DNA from: Burkholderiales bacterium
Lineage (GTDB): Bacteria > Pseudomonadota > Gammaproteobacteria > Burkholderiales > Burkholderiaceae_D
Direction: 5' to 3'
NCBI GenBank assembly: GCA_016200895.1
Contig: JACQDX010000125.1
Span: 1 to 64,000 of the forward strand
DNA: 64,000 nucleotides
In this document: one piece after another, positions 18,904 to 30,203 of the stretch
Numbering within the stretch: the stretch's first letter is position 1
How the letters are laid out: each line of letters starts with the position of its first letter
Program-made: the position numbers and the translations under genes
Notes under the pieces: model-generated
The model's input: only the letters and a program-made list of their open reading frames with translations
Told to the model about the DNA's origin: nothing
Databases searched by the model: none

Positions 18904-19419
18904 CTATTTGCAATCGCTTAAGGCTTTTTTCACATCATTTGCTTCCTGTTGGCGTTCTGCGTCTGAGAGTATGCTTTTCTCACCATTCTTGTCGGTACGG
19001 CTGATGCGCGTGCCAGAATTCAGGGTTTGCTGATAGCTGCGTGCTTTCTCGCAGTTTTTTGCTTTGTCCGCAGCTGCGGTTTTTTCTTCTTCTGCTTTTT
19101 TATCTTTCTCAGCTTGTTCAGCACGGCGTTTGTTGAAATCTTCGTTCTTGGTGGCTGTCGTTACCGGTTTTTCCAACTTGGGCGCAGGCTGACTGGCAGA
19201 AGCCGCCTTGTCATCTGATGCTGGTGTTTGCGCAGCTTTGGGCGCGCCACCGGGTGCTTTGAGAATTTTATCCTTAGGCACGGATTTGGGTGGCGGCATG
19301 TCTGAAAACTGCTTATTGCCTTTTTCATCGATCCAGACATATTGGGCATGTGCCACAGCGCAGAATACAAAAGACAGCAGAAGCGCAGAGCTTAGTCGTG
19401 ATATTCGTAAGATGGACAT
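18904..19419 (-). CDS. DUF4124 domain periplasmic protein
   Basis: This is a 171-residue secreted protein. Its signal peptide (about 1-25) ends in AHA-QY. It is followed at once by the DUF4124 motif YVWIDEKGNKQFSDMPPP. A Pro/Ala linker and a long Lys/Glu/Ala-rich helix follow, and two cysteines (NCEKA and the final DCK) may form a disulfide. DUF4124 proteins are common in betaproteobacteria and of unknown function. It is convergent with rnfH, nine bases apart, and divergent from guaB. Confidence 0.85.
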   Translation of the reverse strand: MSILRISRLSSALLLSFVFCAVAHAQYVWIDEKGNKQFSDMPPPKSVPKDKILKAPGGAPKAAQTPASDDKAASASQPAPKLEKPVTTATKNEDFNKRRAEQAEKDKKAEEEKTAAADKAKNCEKARSYQQTLNSGTRISRTDKNGEKSILSDAERQQEANDVKKALSDCK

Positions 19420-19492
19420 AATTTGCTTTCAAGAAAAACATGGAATTATGCAAGAGTTTTACACGGAGCAAGACGACTTCGCAAGTTTTCTG

Positions 19493-20985
<1,493 letters not shown>

Positions 20986-21040
20986 TGCTTGAGAAGTGCT
21001 TGAGAAGCATGGCCCGAATTGAGGATGCCTGGAGAGTGGA

Positions 21041-22090
21041 ATGTCAACGAACTTAGATCGTTCCGGCCCAACGACAACGACACCTATCAGTTCGGGTTTT
21101 GAGCGCATGGTTTCCGAAAGGATGGAATTGCGCATAGGCCGCTTTGAACGACTTGGTATCAAGTTGTTCAAAGTTGCCAATTGCCTTGTCAGTTTCGGCA
21201 AGCTGGTACCAAGGTTTGATCATCTGGTGCATTCCATTACCAATATGGAAGCTGAGTTCTGTGATGCTATTCCACCAGCAGACGAAATCCTGGTCATACC
21301 TGACCTGCGCCTGCATGAGCATCTGGGCAAGCATTCCATGGTTGCAGGCCCGGCGTCCATACGTTTCTTTGCTTCTCACCCCATCTTTGATCATGGCAAT
21401 CAATTGATCGGTAGCGTCATCCTGATCGATTATCAGCCTCGTGATCTCGATGATGAAGAAAGACAATCACTCGCCGATCTTGCCTCTATGGCTGAACGCG
21501 AAATGGCGTTCAGTGCACTGTATCAATCGCAGCTCGAAATCATCAAGCAAAACCGTAATCTGAAACGTGATTCACTGATTGACCCCTTGCTGGGAACCTG
21601 GAATAAATCAGCCATCATCCGTTCTTTGAAGCTGGAAATGGAGCGCTGTGCCAAAGCCATGAAGCCACTGGCTTTGCTGATTGCCAGCGTGGACCAGATG
21701 GAGCATTTGCGTGAATTGCATGGCATCGCCATCACCGACATGATCCTGGTGAAGACGGTCAGCCGTGTTCGTTCCTGCGTGCGCCCCTTTGATGCCCTGG
21801 GACGTTTTGGTACTGACCTATTGCTGGTGGTATTGCCCGGTGCATCGCATCTGGTAGTAACGGCAGTAGGGGAGCGCATACGTGCCTCTGTACTCATGCA
21901 CCCAGAAAAGATGAATGACGTCGATACACCATTAACCATCAGTGCCGGTACTGCATCGACCGATCTATTCCCGGATGCCGAACCAGAAACTTTAATTAGC
22001 CTCGCAGAAAAAGCCCTGCTTTCCGCCAGAAATGCAGGAAACAATTGTGTTGTCCAGGCCACGCCTGCACAACCTGACATGATAATTTGA
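21041..22090 (+). CDS. GAF-type protein with degenerate GGDEF domain, I-site retained
   Basis: This is a 349-residue cytoplasmic protein. The N-terminal half (about 30-150) looks like a GAF sensor, with VAGPASIRFFASHPI and GSVILIDYQPRDLDDEE. A linker helix leads to a GGDEF-type domain (about 185-340) that begins DPLLGTWNKSAI. The catalytic signature is lost: where GG[DE]EF should stand the sequence is GTDLL (257-261), and the metal/guanine motif D-x-D-x-F-K-x-x-N-D reads S-V-D-Q-M-E-H-L-R-E. The inhibitory c-di-GMP site RxxD is intact (R248-P-F-D251) at the right spacing. So it is probably not a cyclase but may bind c-di-GMP or GTP (inference). It sits between guaB and guaA, three bases from guaA. 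Confidence 0.82.
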   Translation: MSTNLDRSGPTTTTPISSGFERMVSERMELRIGRFERLGIKLFKVANCLVSFGKLVPRFDHLVHSITNMEAEFCDAIPPADEILVIPDLRLHEHLGKHSMVAGPASIRFFASHPIFDHGNQLIGSVILIDYQPRDLDDEERQSLADLASMAEREMAFSALYQSQLEIIKQNRNLKRDSLIDPLLGTWNKSAIIRSLKLEMERCAKAMKPLALLIASVDQMEHLRELHGIAITDMILVKTVSRVRSCVRPFDALGRFGTDLLLVVLPGASHLVVTAVGERIRASVLMHPEKMNDVDTPLTISAGTASTDLFPDAEPETLISLAEKALLSARNAGNNCVVQATPAQPDMII

Positions 22091-22093
22091 TTT

Positions 22094-23686
22094 ATGCACT
22101 CAAAAATTCTTATCCTTGATTTTGGTTCCCAAGTCACGCAATTGATCGCACGTCGCGTTCGTGATGCGGGTGTTTTTTCTGAAGTTCATCCTTATGATGT
22201 CAGCGATGAATTCATCAAAAATTATGGCGCAGCCGGCATTATCTTGTCGGGTGGCCCAAGCAGCGTGACCGAAGGCGACACTCCCCGCGCACCTATGGCT
22301 GTCTTTGAGGCGGGTGTGCCAGTGCTGGGTATATGCTATGGCATGCAAACCATGGCAGAGCAACTCGGTGGCAAGGTTGAAAACGGCCATGTCCGTGAAT
22401 TTGGCTACGCCGAAGTCCGTGCCCGTGGTCATACTGCGCTGTTCAGAGAAATCAATGACTTCGTGACATCAGAAGGTCATGGCATGCTCAAGGTCTGGAT
22501 GAGTCATGGTGACAAGGTCAATGAAATGCCGCCAGGCTTCAAGCTGATGGCATCCACAGATAATTGCCCGATTGCGGCAATGGCTGACGAAGAACGTCGT
22601 TTTTATGCCGTACAATTTCACCCGGAAGTTACGCATACCCTGCAGGGCGAAGCCATCCTTGGTCGCTTCGTGCATGAAATCTGTGGCTGCAAATCAGACT
22701 GGAACATGCCTGATTACATCTCAGAGGCCGTTGCTTCCATACGTGCGCAAGTGGGTGATGATGAAGTCATCCTTGGTTTATCTGGCGGTGTCGATAGTAG
22801 TGTAGCCGCAGCCCTGATACACCGCGCCATTGGCGATAAACTGACTTGCGTATTCGTAGACCATGGCTTGCTGCGTCTCGATGAAGGCAAGATGGTCATG
22901 GAAATGTTTGCCAACAATTTGGGTGTCAAAGTCATTCACGTTGATGCGACTGCCCAGTTCATGGGACATCTAGCGGGCGTTTCTGATCCAGAAGCCAAGC
23001 GCAAAATCATAGGCCGTGAATTTGTCGAAGTCTTCCAGGTTGAATCCGGCAAACTCAGCAATGCCAAATGGCTGGCACAGGGCACGATTTACCCGGACGT
23101 CATCGAAAGTGCCGGTAAGGGTAAAAAAGGCTCGCACACCATCAAGAGTCATCATAATGTTGGCGGCTTGCCAGACACCCTGAACCTGAAGCTGCTTGAG
23201 CCATTGCGTGAATTGTTCAAGGATGAAGTGCGCAAGCTCGGCGTCGCCCTCGGCCTACCACATAGCATGGTCTACCGCCATCCATTCCCCGGACCTGGCC
23301 TGGGTGTACGCATCCTCGGCGAAGTGAAAAAAGAATTTGCTGACCTGCTGCGCCGTGCCGACGCCATTTTCATCGAAGAACTGCGCAACACCATGGTCGA
23401 TCCGGCCGCAGAAAAACTGCAAAGCTGGTATGACGCCACCAGCCAGGCATTCGCAGTATTCTTGCCAGTCAAATCCGTCGGCGTCATGGGCGATGGCCGC
23501 ACTTATGAATACGTGGTTGCTTTACGCGCCGTACAAACCCAGGACTTCATGACAGCCCACTGGGCGCACTTGCCACATGAGCTGCTGGGTAAAGTATCCA
23601 ATCGCATCATCAATGAAGTGCGTGGCATCAATCGTGTCGTGTACGACATCTCAGGCAAACCGCCTGCGACGATAGAATGGGAATGA
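22094..23686 (+). CDS. guaA: GMP synthase (glutamine-hydrolysing)
   Basis: This 530-residue enzyme converts XMP to GMP. The class I glutamine amidotransferase domain (about 1-195) has the nucleophile in GICYGMQ and the HPEVTHT triad end. The ATP-pyrophosphatase domain has the P-loop LSGGVDSSV, and the C-terminal dimerisation domain ends in KPPATIEWE. Full length and all catalytic parts are present. It follows the degenerate-GGDEF gene by three bases and is followed by a strong terminator. Confidence 0.98.
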   Translation: MHSKILILDFGSQVTQLIARRVRDAGVFSEVHPYDVSDEFIKNYGAAGIILSGGPSSVTEGDTPRAPMAVFEAGVPVLGICYGMQTMAEQLGGKVENGHVREFGYAEVRARGHTALFREINDFVTSEGHGMLKVWMSHGDKVNEMPPGFKLMASTDNCPIAAMADEERRFYAVQFHPEVTHTLQGEAILGRFVHEICGCKSDWNMPDYISEAVASIRAQVGDDEVILGLSGGVDSSVAAALIHRAIGDKLTCVFVDHGLLRLDEGKMVMEMFANNLGVKVIHVDATAQFMGHLAGVSDPEAKRKIIGREFVEVFQVESGKLSNAKWLAQGTIYPDVIESAGKGKKGSHTIKSHHNVGGLPDTLNLKLLEPLRELFKDEVRKLGVALGLPHSMVYRHPFPGPGLGVRILGEVKKEFADLLRRADAIFIEELRNTMVDPAAEKLQSWYDATSQAFAVFLPVKSVGVMGDGRTYEYVVALRAVQTQDFMTAHWAHLPHELLGKVSNRIINEVRGINRVVYDISGKPPATIEWE

Positions 23687-23733
23687 TTTCAGGTCTGGCA
23701 GCATCAGGCAGCTGAAAGCACGAAATACCCCGG

Positions 23734-23763
23734 AAGCCCGCGTTATTGCGGGCTTTTTTTATT
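23734..23763 (+). terminator. Terminator of the gua operon
   Basis: An eight-bp stem AAGCCCGC (23734-23741) pairs with 23748-23755 around a six-base loop, followed by a T run. It lies 48 bases after the guaA stop. Confidence 0.93.
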
Positions 23764-24213
23764 GGCCTATAAAACCGGTGGAAATTTGACAAAATCGCCC
23801 GAGCACTTTGAGTATAGATTTCTGTAAACTAATTGGCAAATTCAAAAGAAAAGAACCTAAATTTAACGCATCCGCTATAAGACTAACGTTGGTCTCATTA
23901 TTGTGATCGGGATTGCTAGGCAGTTCACTCAGGCTAGAACCTTATTGAAGACTATTTTGTGGTTAATTCAATAATAGCAAGTTTAATAGCTGTTTGTCAG
24001 AGTTATTGATTGAATACTTTATTAATTTTGACTTCATTGAAGCCACACAGCCAATAGGCCTCTCCGTGGTATCATGTCTCCCTTTTGCGTTCCAAAAACG
24101 CACTAAATTTCATATACTGCATTTTTCATGCTGTATAAAAGAGAGCGGCTTTGTCAAAAGCCTTGCCTGTGCAGCCTTTAAAGTCGCTGCTGACAATCAT
24201 GTGGGAATAAGAC
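23764..24213. other. AT-rich gap before queE
   Basis: No protein-like frame is visible. A small open frame at 23994-24224 runs into queE in another phase and looks accidental. There is a short hairpin (TGCGTT at 24086-24091 with 24097-24102) and a TATAAA at 24134-24139 that could be a -10 box for queE. I looked for a preQ1-type riboswitch, expected near queuosine genes, and found no convincing match. Confidence 0.4.
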
Positions 24214-24849
24214 GTGACTTATAGCGTCAAAGAAATTTTTTATACTCTACAAGGCGAGGGCAATCATGCCGGGCGCCCGGCTGTGTTTTGCCGTTTTTCT
24301 GGCTGCAATTTGTGGTCGGGGCGAGAAGAGGACAGGGCAACGGCGGTTTGCCAGTTTTGTGATACCGATTTTGTTGGTACAGACGGCGAGGGTGGTGGCA
24401 AGTTCAAGCAAGCCGAAGCGCTGGCTGCGACGATCAACGCTTTATGGCCAATGTCCTATACTGCAAGCAAGTACGTGGTGTTTACTGGCGGCGAACCCTT
24501 GTTGCAACTCGATGCGGCCCTGATTGATGCCATGCATGCGGTAGGCTTTGAGATTGCCATAGAAACCAATGGCACTTTGCCTGTGCCTGAAGGTGTGGAC
24601 TGGATTTGTGTCAGCCCAAAAATGGGTTCAGAACTGGTCGTGCGCAAGGGTAGTGAGCTCAAAGTGGTGATCCCGCAGTTTGGTCAGGATATGGCGGCAT
24701 ATGCAAATCTTGATTTTGAACATTACTTTGTGCAAGCCATGGATGGCCCTTTAAGAGACGATAATTTGCGTCTCGCAATTGAATACTGCAAACTGCATCC
24801 GCAATGGAAGTTGAGTTTGCAAACCCATAAACTATTACAGATTCCTTGA
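24214..24849 (+). CDS. queE: 7-carboxy-7-deazaguanine synthase
   Basis: This is a 211-residue radical SAM enzyme that contracts 6-carboxytetrahydropterin to 7-carboxy-7-deazaguanine in queuosine synthesis. The cluster-binding cysteines are spaced C-x14-C-x2-C (from CNLW to CQFCDTDF), the variant typical of the proteobacterial QueE subgroup. FTLQGEGNHAGRPAVF at the N-terminus and FTGGEPLLQLD are further hallmarks. The start is GTG, with GGGA seven bases upstream. queD follows six bases after the stop. queC and queF are not in the window. Confidence 0.95.
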   Translation: MTYSVKEIFYTLQGEGNHAGRPAVFCRFSGCNLWSGREEDRATAVCQFCDTDFVGTDGEGGGKFKQAEALAATINALWPMSYTASKYVVFTGGEPLLQLDAALIDAMHAVGFEIAIETNGTLPVPEGVDWICVSPKMGSELVVRKGSELKVVIPQFGQDMAAYANLDFEHYFVQAMDGPLRDDNLRLAIEYCKLHPQWKLSLQTHKLLQIP

Positions 24850-24855
24850 GTTTTC

Positions 24856-25859
<1,004 letters not shown>

Positions 25860-25867
25860 AATACACC

Positions 25868-26770
25868 ATGTCTGAACAAAGCACGCAAACCATCGCCATC
25901 ATAGCCCCTAGTGGTGCTCCTCTGGATGACAGCCTGATTGAACGTGGCTTGCAGTGTTTGGCTAGGCAAGGTTTTAAGGTGCACAGCTATTATGATGCTG
26001 ATGCCAAATTCCAGCGCTTTGGCGCGACTGACGCCGAACGCGTCAGGCAAATTCATGAAGCTGCGCAAAATCCTGATGCGCAGATAGTCATGGCCTTGCG
26101 TGGTAGCTATGGCATGTCAAGGCTGATGCCATTGATTGATTTTGACTTGTTGGCAAATAGTGGCAAGTGCTTTGTCGGTTACAGTGATTTTACTTTGGTT
26201 CATCTGGCTATGCTGGAGCGTGGCCGCACAAGTGTTGCTGGCCCCATGCTGTGTGATGATTACATACGTGAGCAACCAGTCGAATATACGCTGCAACAAT
26301 TCAAGTCATGCATCAGTAATTCCACACACATCGTTGAATTTGAAACTGATGCAGCTCAAAAGTTGCAGGTGCAGGGCAAGCTATGGGGTGGTAACCTCGC
26401 TATGCTGACGCACGCCATCGGCACGCCCTATTGGTCTGAAGTCGAAGATGGCATATTGTTCCTGGAAGATATAGGTGAGCACCCATACCGCATAGAACGC
26501 ATGCTGCTGCAGTTGCACTTTGCTGGCGTGTTAAGCAAGCAAAAAGCGATCGTACTCGGCGACTTTTCTGCTTACAAACTGGCAGTGCATGATAACGGTT
26601 ATGACTTCAATGCCATGCTTGCTTACATCCGCAGCCTGATTGATGTGCCGGTCATCACTGGATTGCCATTTGGTCATATCTCTACCCGTGCCAGCCTGGT
26701 AGTCGGTAGCCAGGCGCAACTGGATGTTGCGTCGGGGCAGGCTAGTCTGAATATGAACTACTGCTTGTAG
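25868..26770 (+). CDS. ldcA: Muramoyltetrapeptide (LD-)carboxypeptidase
   Basis: This is a 300-residue serine peptidase of the S66 family that removes the terminal D-Ala from cytoplasmic murein tetrapeptides during recycling. Motifs are IIAPSGAP at the start, ALRGSYGMSRLMPLIDF, the nucleophile serine in VGYSDFTLVH, and GLPFGHISTRASL with the catalytic histidine. There is no signal peptide, as expected for LdcA. It is the last gene of the queE-queD-tadA-ldcA run, eight bases after tadA, and is closed by a strong terminator. Confidence 0.92.
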   Translation: MSEQSTQTIAIIAPSGAPLDDSLIERGLQCLARQGFKVHSYYDADAKFQRFGATDAERVRQIHEAAQNPDAQIVMALRGSYGMSRLMPLIDFDLLANSGKCFVGYSDFTLVHLAMLERGRTSVAGPMLCDDYIREQPVEYTLQQFKSCISNSTHIVEFETDAAQKLQVQGKLWGGNLAMLTHAIGTPYWSEVEDGILFLEDIGEHPYRIERMLLQLHFAGVLSKQKAIVLGDFSAYKLAVHDNGYDFNAMLAYIRSLIDVPVITGLPFGHISTRASLVVGSQAQLDVASGQASLNMNYCL

Positions 26771-26798
26771 TTCCTCAGCTTGTAAGTCTGGATAGGGG

Positions 26799-26834
26799 AA
26801 AAGCCCGCCCGTCAATCGACGGGCGGGCTTTTTA
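26799..26834. terminator. Bidirectional terminator between ldcA and the MHS transporter
   Basis: A perfect stem of 13 GC-rich pairs (26801-26813 with 26818-26830) is extended to 15 by A-T pairs. The loop is four bases. T-rich sequence follows on the plus strand and the complementary A run gives a T tract on the minus strand. Confidence 0.93.
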
Positions 26835-26861
26835 TTTGAACTTCTACCGCTTGCCTATTGA

Positions 26862-28526
26862 TTAATCAGAGGCATAGATATCATTGTCTTTGGTTTCTTT
26901 GATGAACAAGAGACCGATGATAAATGTTGCTGCGGCGATGATGATCGGGTACCACAAGCCGTAGTAAATATCACCCTTGAAGGCCACCAGAGCAAACGCA
27001 GTGGTTGGCAGCAAGCCACCGAACCAGCCATTACCGATGTGGTAAGGTAGGGACATCGAGGTGTAGCGTATGCGGGTTGGGAACATTTCTACCAGCATCG
27101 CAGCGATAGGGCCATAAACCATGGTTACATACAATACCAGGATGAACAGCAGGACCAGCACCATAGGTTTGTTGATTTGAGCAGGGTCGGCTTTGGCAGG
27201 GTAGCCTGCAGCTTTGATTGACTCTGCCAGATCTTTGGAGAAAGCCTTGTCTTTTGCTGTTGCTTCATCTTTTGGCAAACCTTTGGCATTGTAAGAAGTG
27301 ATGACTTTGTCGCCAACTTTAACGGATGCAATCGTTCCAGGGGCTGCAACTTCGTTTGAGTAGTTGACGGAAGCAGCAGCCAGTTTAGCCTTAACGATAT
27401 CGCATGAAGAGGTAAATTTCTTCGTGCCGGTGGGGTTGAACTGGAACTGGCAATCATCCGGATCTGCAGTTACGACGACTGGTGCATTTTTTAATGCGGC
27501 TTCCAGCGCAGGGTTTGCATAGTGGGTCAGCGCACTGAAAATAGGGAAGTAAGTGATTGCAGCAATCAAACAGCCGGCCAAAATGATAGGTTTGCGACCG
27601 ATTTTATCGGACAGGGAGCCGAATACGATAAAGAATGGCGTACCAATGACCAATGATGCGGCAATCAAAATGTTGGCAGTCGGGCCGTCCACTTTCAGGG
27701 TTTGCTGCAGGAAAAACAAAGCATAGAACTGACCTGTATACCAGACCACTGCTTGACCGGCTGTCAAACCCAGCAATGCCAGAATAACGATCTTCAGGTT
27801 TTTCCATTGACCGAAAGACTCTGTCAAAGGTGCTTTGGAAGTTTTACCTTCAGCTTTCATTTTTGCAAAAGCGGGAGATTCATTCATGGACAAGCGGATC
27901 CAGACAGAAACTGCCAGCAGGAAAACCGATACCAGGAAGGGAACGCGCCAACCCCAATTGGCAAATTCCTCTTCACCAATTGCCGTGCGTGTGCCAAGAA
28001 TCACCATCAGGGACAGGAACAGGCCCAGCGTAGCTGTAGTCTGGATCCAGGCAGTGAAGGCGCCACGTTTGTCATGTGGTGCATGCTCTGCCACATAGGT
28101 TGCTGCGCCGCCATATTCACCACCCAATGCCAAGCCTTGCAGGATACGCAAGGTGATCAGGATAACTGGTGCAGCGATACCTATGGTTGCATAGTTTGGT
28201 AACAAACCCACACAAAAGGTAGAGGCACCCATGATCAGGATGGTGACCAGGAAGGTGTACTTGCGACCTATCATGTCACCAAGGCGACCAAATACCAGTG
28301 CGCCGAATGGTCGTACGATAAAGCCTGCAGCAAATGCCAGCAGCGCAAAAATGAAGGCGGTGTTGGGATCAGTGCCGGCGAAGAACTGTTTGGCAATGAT
28401 GGAAGCGAGTGAGCCGTATAGATAAAAGTCGTACCATTCAAAGACGGTTCCCAGCGAAGAAGCAAAAATAACCTTGCGTTCTTCGGATGTCATGCCGCCT
28501 GACGTTGCGATAGGTGCTGTCGCCAT
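26862..28526 (-). CDS. MHS-family MFS transporter with large extracytoplasmic insert
   Basis: This is a 554-residue inner-membrane transporter of the metabolite:H+ symporter group. Typical marks are FASSLGTVFEWYDFYLYGS at the first helix, GRLGDMIGRKYTF and FGSLSDKIGRKP between helices 2/3 and 8/9, and LQGLALGGEYGGAATYVAEH. The start at 28526 has AGGAG; the longer frame to 28586 is less likely. Most relatives are about 430-450 residues. The extra length is a polar insert of about 115 residues (roughly 335-450) in a periplasmic-side loop, carrying two cysteines (DPDDC and TSSCD). The substrate is probably a carboxylate or zwitterion by family. Confidence 0.87.
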   Translation of the reverse strand: MATAPIATSGGMTSEERKVIFASSLGTVFEWYDFYLYGSLASIIAKQFFAGTDPNTAFIFALLAFAAGFIVRPFGALVFGRLGDMIGRKYTFLVTILIMGASTFCVGLLPNYATIGIAAPVILITLRILQGLALGGEYGGAATYVAEHAPHDKRGAFTAWIQTTATLGLFLSLMVILGTRTAIGEEEFANWGWRVPFLVSVFLLAVSVWIRLSMNESPAFAKMKAEGKTSKAPLTESFGQWKNLKIVILALLGLTAGQAVVWYTGQFYALFFLQQTLKVDGPTANILIAASLVIGTPFFIVFGSLSDKIGRKPIILAGCLIAAITYFPIFSALTHYANPALEAALKNAPVVVTADPDDCQFQFNPTGTKKFTSSCDIVKAKLAAASVNYSNEVAAPGTIASVKVGDKVITSYNAKGLPKDEATAKDKAFSKDLAESIKAAGYPAKADPAQINKPMVLVLLFILVLYVTMVYGPIAAMLVEMFPTRIRYTSMSLPYHIGNGWFGGLLPTTAFALVAFKGDIYYGLWYPIIIAAATFIIGLLFIKETKDNDIYASD

Positions 28527-28631
28527 GCTTGTCTCCTGTTTTTTAAGTATATTAAGTTTGCTAAAAAAATGGTCAGAAACACACAATCACATTTCCGACA
28601 TAATTTTTATTGCAAGCAAAGTGTGCAAGCT

Positions 28632-28672
28632 GAAACTTACGGCTTGCTTGCTCGAAACTTACAGAAACTTAC
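28632..28672. promoter_or_regulatory. Three direct repeats of GAAACTTAC
   Basis: Exact copies at 28632-28640, 28654-28662 and 28664-28672 start 22 and 10 bases apart, about two and one helical turns. All therefore lie on roughly the same face of the DNA. They sit in the divergent promoter region and look like a regulator binding array. The regulator is unknown. Confidence 0.4.
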
Positions 28673-28737
28673 AAAAGAGCTGTCCTGAAAATGTAAAGAA
28701 GAGCAATATTAAAGGGTGGAATCAGATGAAATAAATT

Positions 28738-28751
28738 TACGAACGGTCGTA
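28738..28751. promoter_or_regulatory. Dyad TACGA-N4-TCGTA ahead of the thiolase
   Basis: Five-base perfect half sites surround ACGG. The site lies just upstream of a possible -10 at 28761-28766. Short ACG..CGT dyads of this kind are typical operators of TetR-family repressors that control acyl-CoA degradation genes. No TetR gene is in the window, so the assignment is inference. Confidence 0.4.
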
Positions 28752-28933
28752 CTAAAATGTGATATTCTCTTTTTTGAGCTTGATCTATATGCCGATTCAG
28801 GCAATTTGAATCAAGCAAAACAAGGCTATGGAAGTTTGTTCATGCATGTTGATTTGCAAAGAGCAAATTACTACTTATGATGGTATCAGCAGTTCCAGCC
28901 TGTACACATACTTATATTAATCAGGAGATCTAC

Positions 28934-30112
28934 ATGTCTGACGCAGTTATCGTATCCACCGCCCGTACCGGCCTTGCAAAATCCTGGAAGGGTGCTTTCA
29001 ATATGACGCATGGTGCCACCATGGGCGGCCATGTGTTGAATGCAGCCATTACGCGCGCAAAGATTGAAGCGGGCGAGGTGGAAGATGTCATCATGGGTTG
29101 CGCCACACCAGAAGGTGCGACTGGTAGCAATATCGCCCGTCAGATCGCTTTGCGCGGAGGTTGCCCGGTAACTACCGCTGGCATGACAGTCAATCGTTTT
29201 TGCTCTTCTGGCTTGCAGACTATCGCCATGGCAGCGCAAAGAATTATTGCCGGTGAAGGCGATGTCTATGCAGCAGGCGGCGTTGAATCTATTTCTTGCG
29301 TACAAAACGAAGCCAATAGCCACATGATCGTCGAAACCTGGTTGAAGCAACACAAGCCAGAAGTTTATTGGCCTATGCTGCAAACCGCAGAAACTGTTGC
29401 CAAGCGTTATGGCATCCCGCGTGAACGTCAGGATGAATATGGCGTGCAAAGCCAGTTGCGCGCAGCCGCTGCCCAGGCGGCTGGTTTGTTTGATGCCGAA
29501 ATCGTGCCGATGACGACTGTCATGGGCATTGCCGATAAAGCGACCGGCATGTTGATCACCAAAGAAGTCACTATTTCTGCTGATGAAGGTATACGTGCAG
29601 ATACCACGCTCGAAGGCGTTTCCAAAATCCGTACCGCAGTACCAGGCGGCGTCATTACTGCCGGTAACGCCAGCCAGTTCTCTGACGGTGCATCTGTCGC
29701 TATCCTGATGAATAGCAAAATGGCTGAAGCCAAGGGCTTGCAACCACTGGGTATTTTCCGTGGCTTTGCAGTCGCTGGTTGTGAACCTGATGAAATGGGT
29801 ATAGGTCCGGTCTTTGCCATTCCAAAATTATTGAAAAAAGCTGGTCTCAAAGTTGAAGATATAGGTCTGTGGGAACTGAATGAGGCATTTGCCGTACAGG
29901 TTTTGTATTGCGCAGACAAACTCGGCATCCCTATGGACAAATTGAATGTCAATGGCGGCGCGATTGCAGTAGGCCATCCTTACGGTGTCTCAGGTGCCCG
30001 TCTGACTGGTCATGCGCTGATAGAAGGCAAACGCCGTGGTGCAAAATATGTGGTTGTTACCATGTGTATCGGTGGTGGCCAAGGCGCTGCAGGCTTGTTT
30101 GAAGTAGTCTAA
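28934..30112 (+). CDS. Acetyl-CoA C-acyltransferase (thiolase)
   Basis: This is a 392-residue degradative-type thiolase that cleaves 3-ketoacyl-CoA with CoA. The nucleophile cysteine is in [19 protein letters not shown], the catalytic histidine in [16 protein letters not shown], and the second cysteine in [16 protein letters not shown]. The start at 28934 has AGGAG seven bases upstream; the frame open from 28877 adds a non-thiolase leader. It is the first gene of a long plus-strand lipid cluster and is followed by a hairpin and the acyl-CoA dehydrogenase. Confidence 0.93.
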   Translation: MSDAVIVSTARTGLAKSWKGAFNMTHGATMGGHVLNAAITRAKIEAGEVEDVIMGCATPEGATGSNIARQIALRGGCPVTTAGMTVNRFCSSGLQTIAMAAQRIIAGEGDVYAAGGVESISCVQNEANSHMIVETWLKQHKPEVYWPMLQTAETVAKRYGIPRERQDEYGVQSQLRAAAAQAAGLFDAEIVPMTTVMGIADKATGMLITKEVTISADEGIRADTTLEGVSKIRTAVPGGVITAGNASQFSDGASVAILMNSKMAEAKGLQPLGIFRGFAVAGCEPDEMGIGPVFAIPKLLKKAGLKVEDIGLWELNEAFAVQVLYCADKLGIPMDKLNVNGGAIAVGHPYGVSGARLTGHALIEGKRRGAKYVVVTMCIGGGQGAAGLFEVV

Positions 30113-30129
30113 GCTGGATGCATGTCGGG

Positions 30130-30167
30130 TGCCCAGACTGCATGCATGCTGTCATGCAGTCTGGGCA
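30130..30167. other. Strong hairpin between thiolase and acyl-CoA dehydrogenase
   Basis: A perfect 15-bp stem (30130-30144 with 30153-30167) has an eight-base loop. There is no T tract after it, so it is not a classical terminator. It may stabilise or process the transcript between the first two genes of the cluster. Confidence 0.55.
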
Positions 30168-30203
30168 AAATGAGTACCTCATCTCTTTTGTCCAGATAAA
30201 GCC

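Larger units (their letters stand above)
28527..28933. other. Regulatory region between the transporter and the acyl-CoA cluster
   Basis: This 407-base divergent intergenic region has no protein-like frame. It holds three copies of a nine-base direct repeat and one dyad (both listed separately) and the ribosome binding site AGGAG at 28923-28927 for the thiolase. A GATATT at 28761-28766 could be the -10 of the thiolase promoter. Confidence 0.5.

Noticed and set aside
21041..22090. Calling the GGDEF protein an active diguanylate cyclase
   Set aside because: The signature is GTDLL and the metal/guanine motif lacks the needed residues, so cyclase activity is unlikely.
23994..24224. 76-codon frame before queE
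   Set aside because: It overlaps the queE start in another phase, lies in AT-rich DNA and has no recognisable domain.
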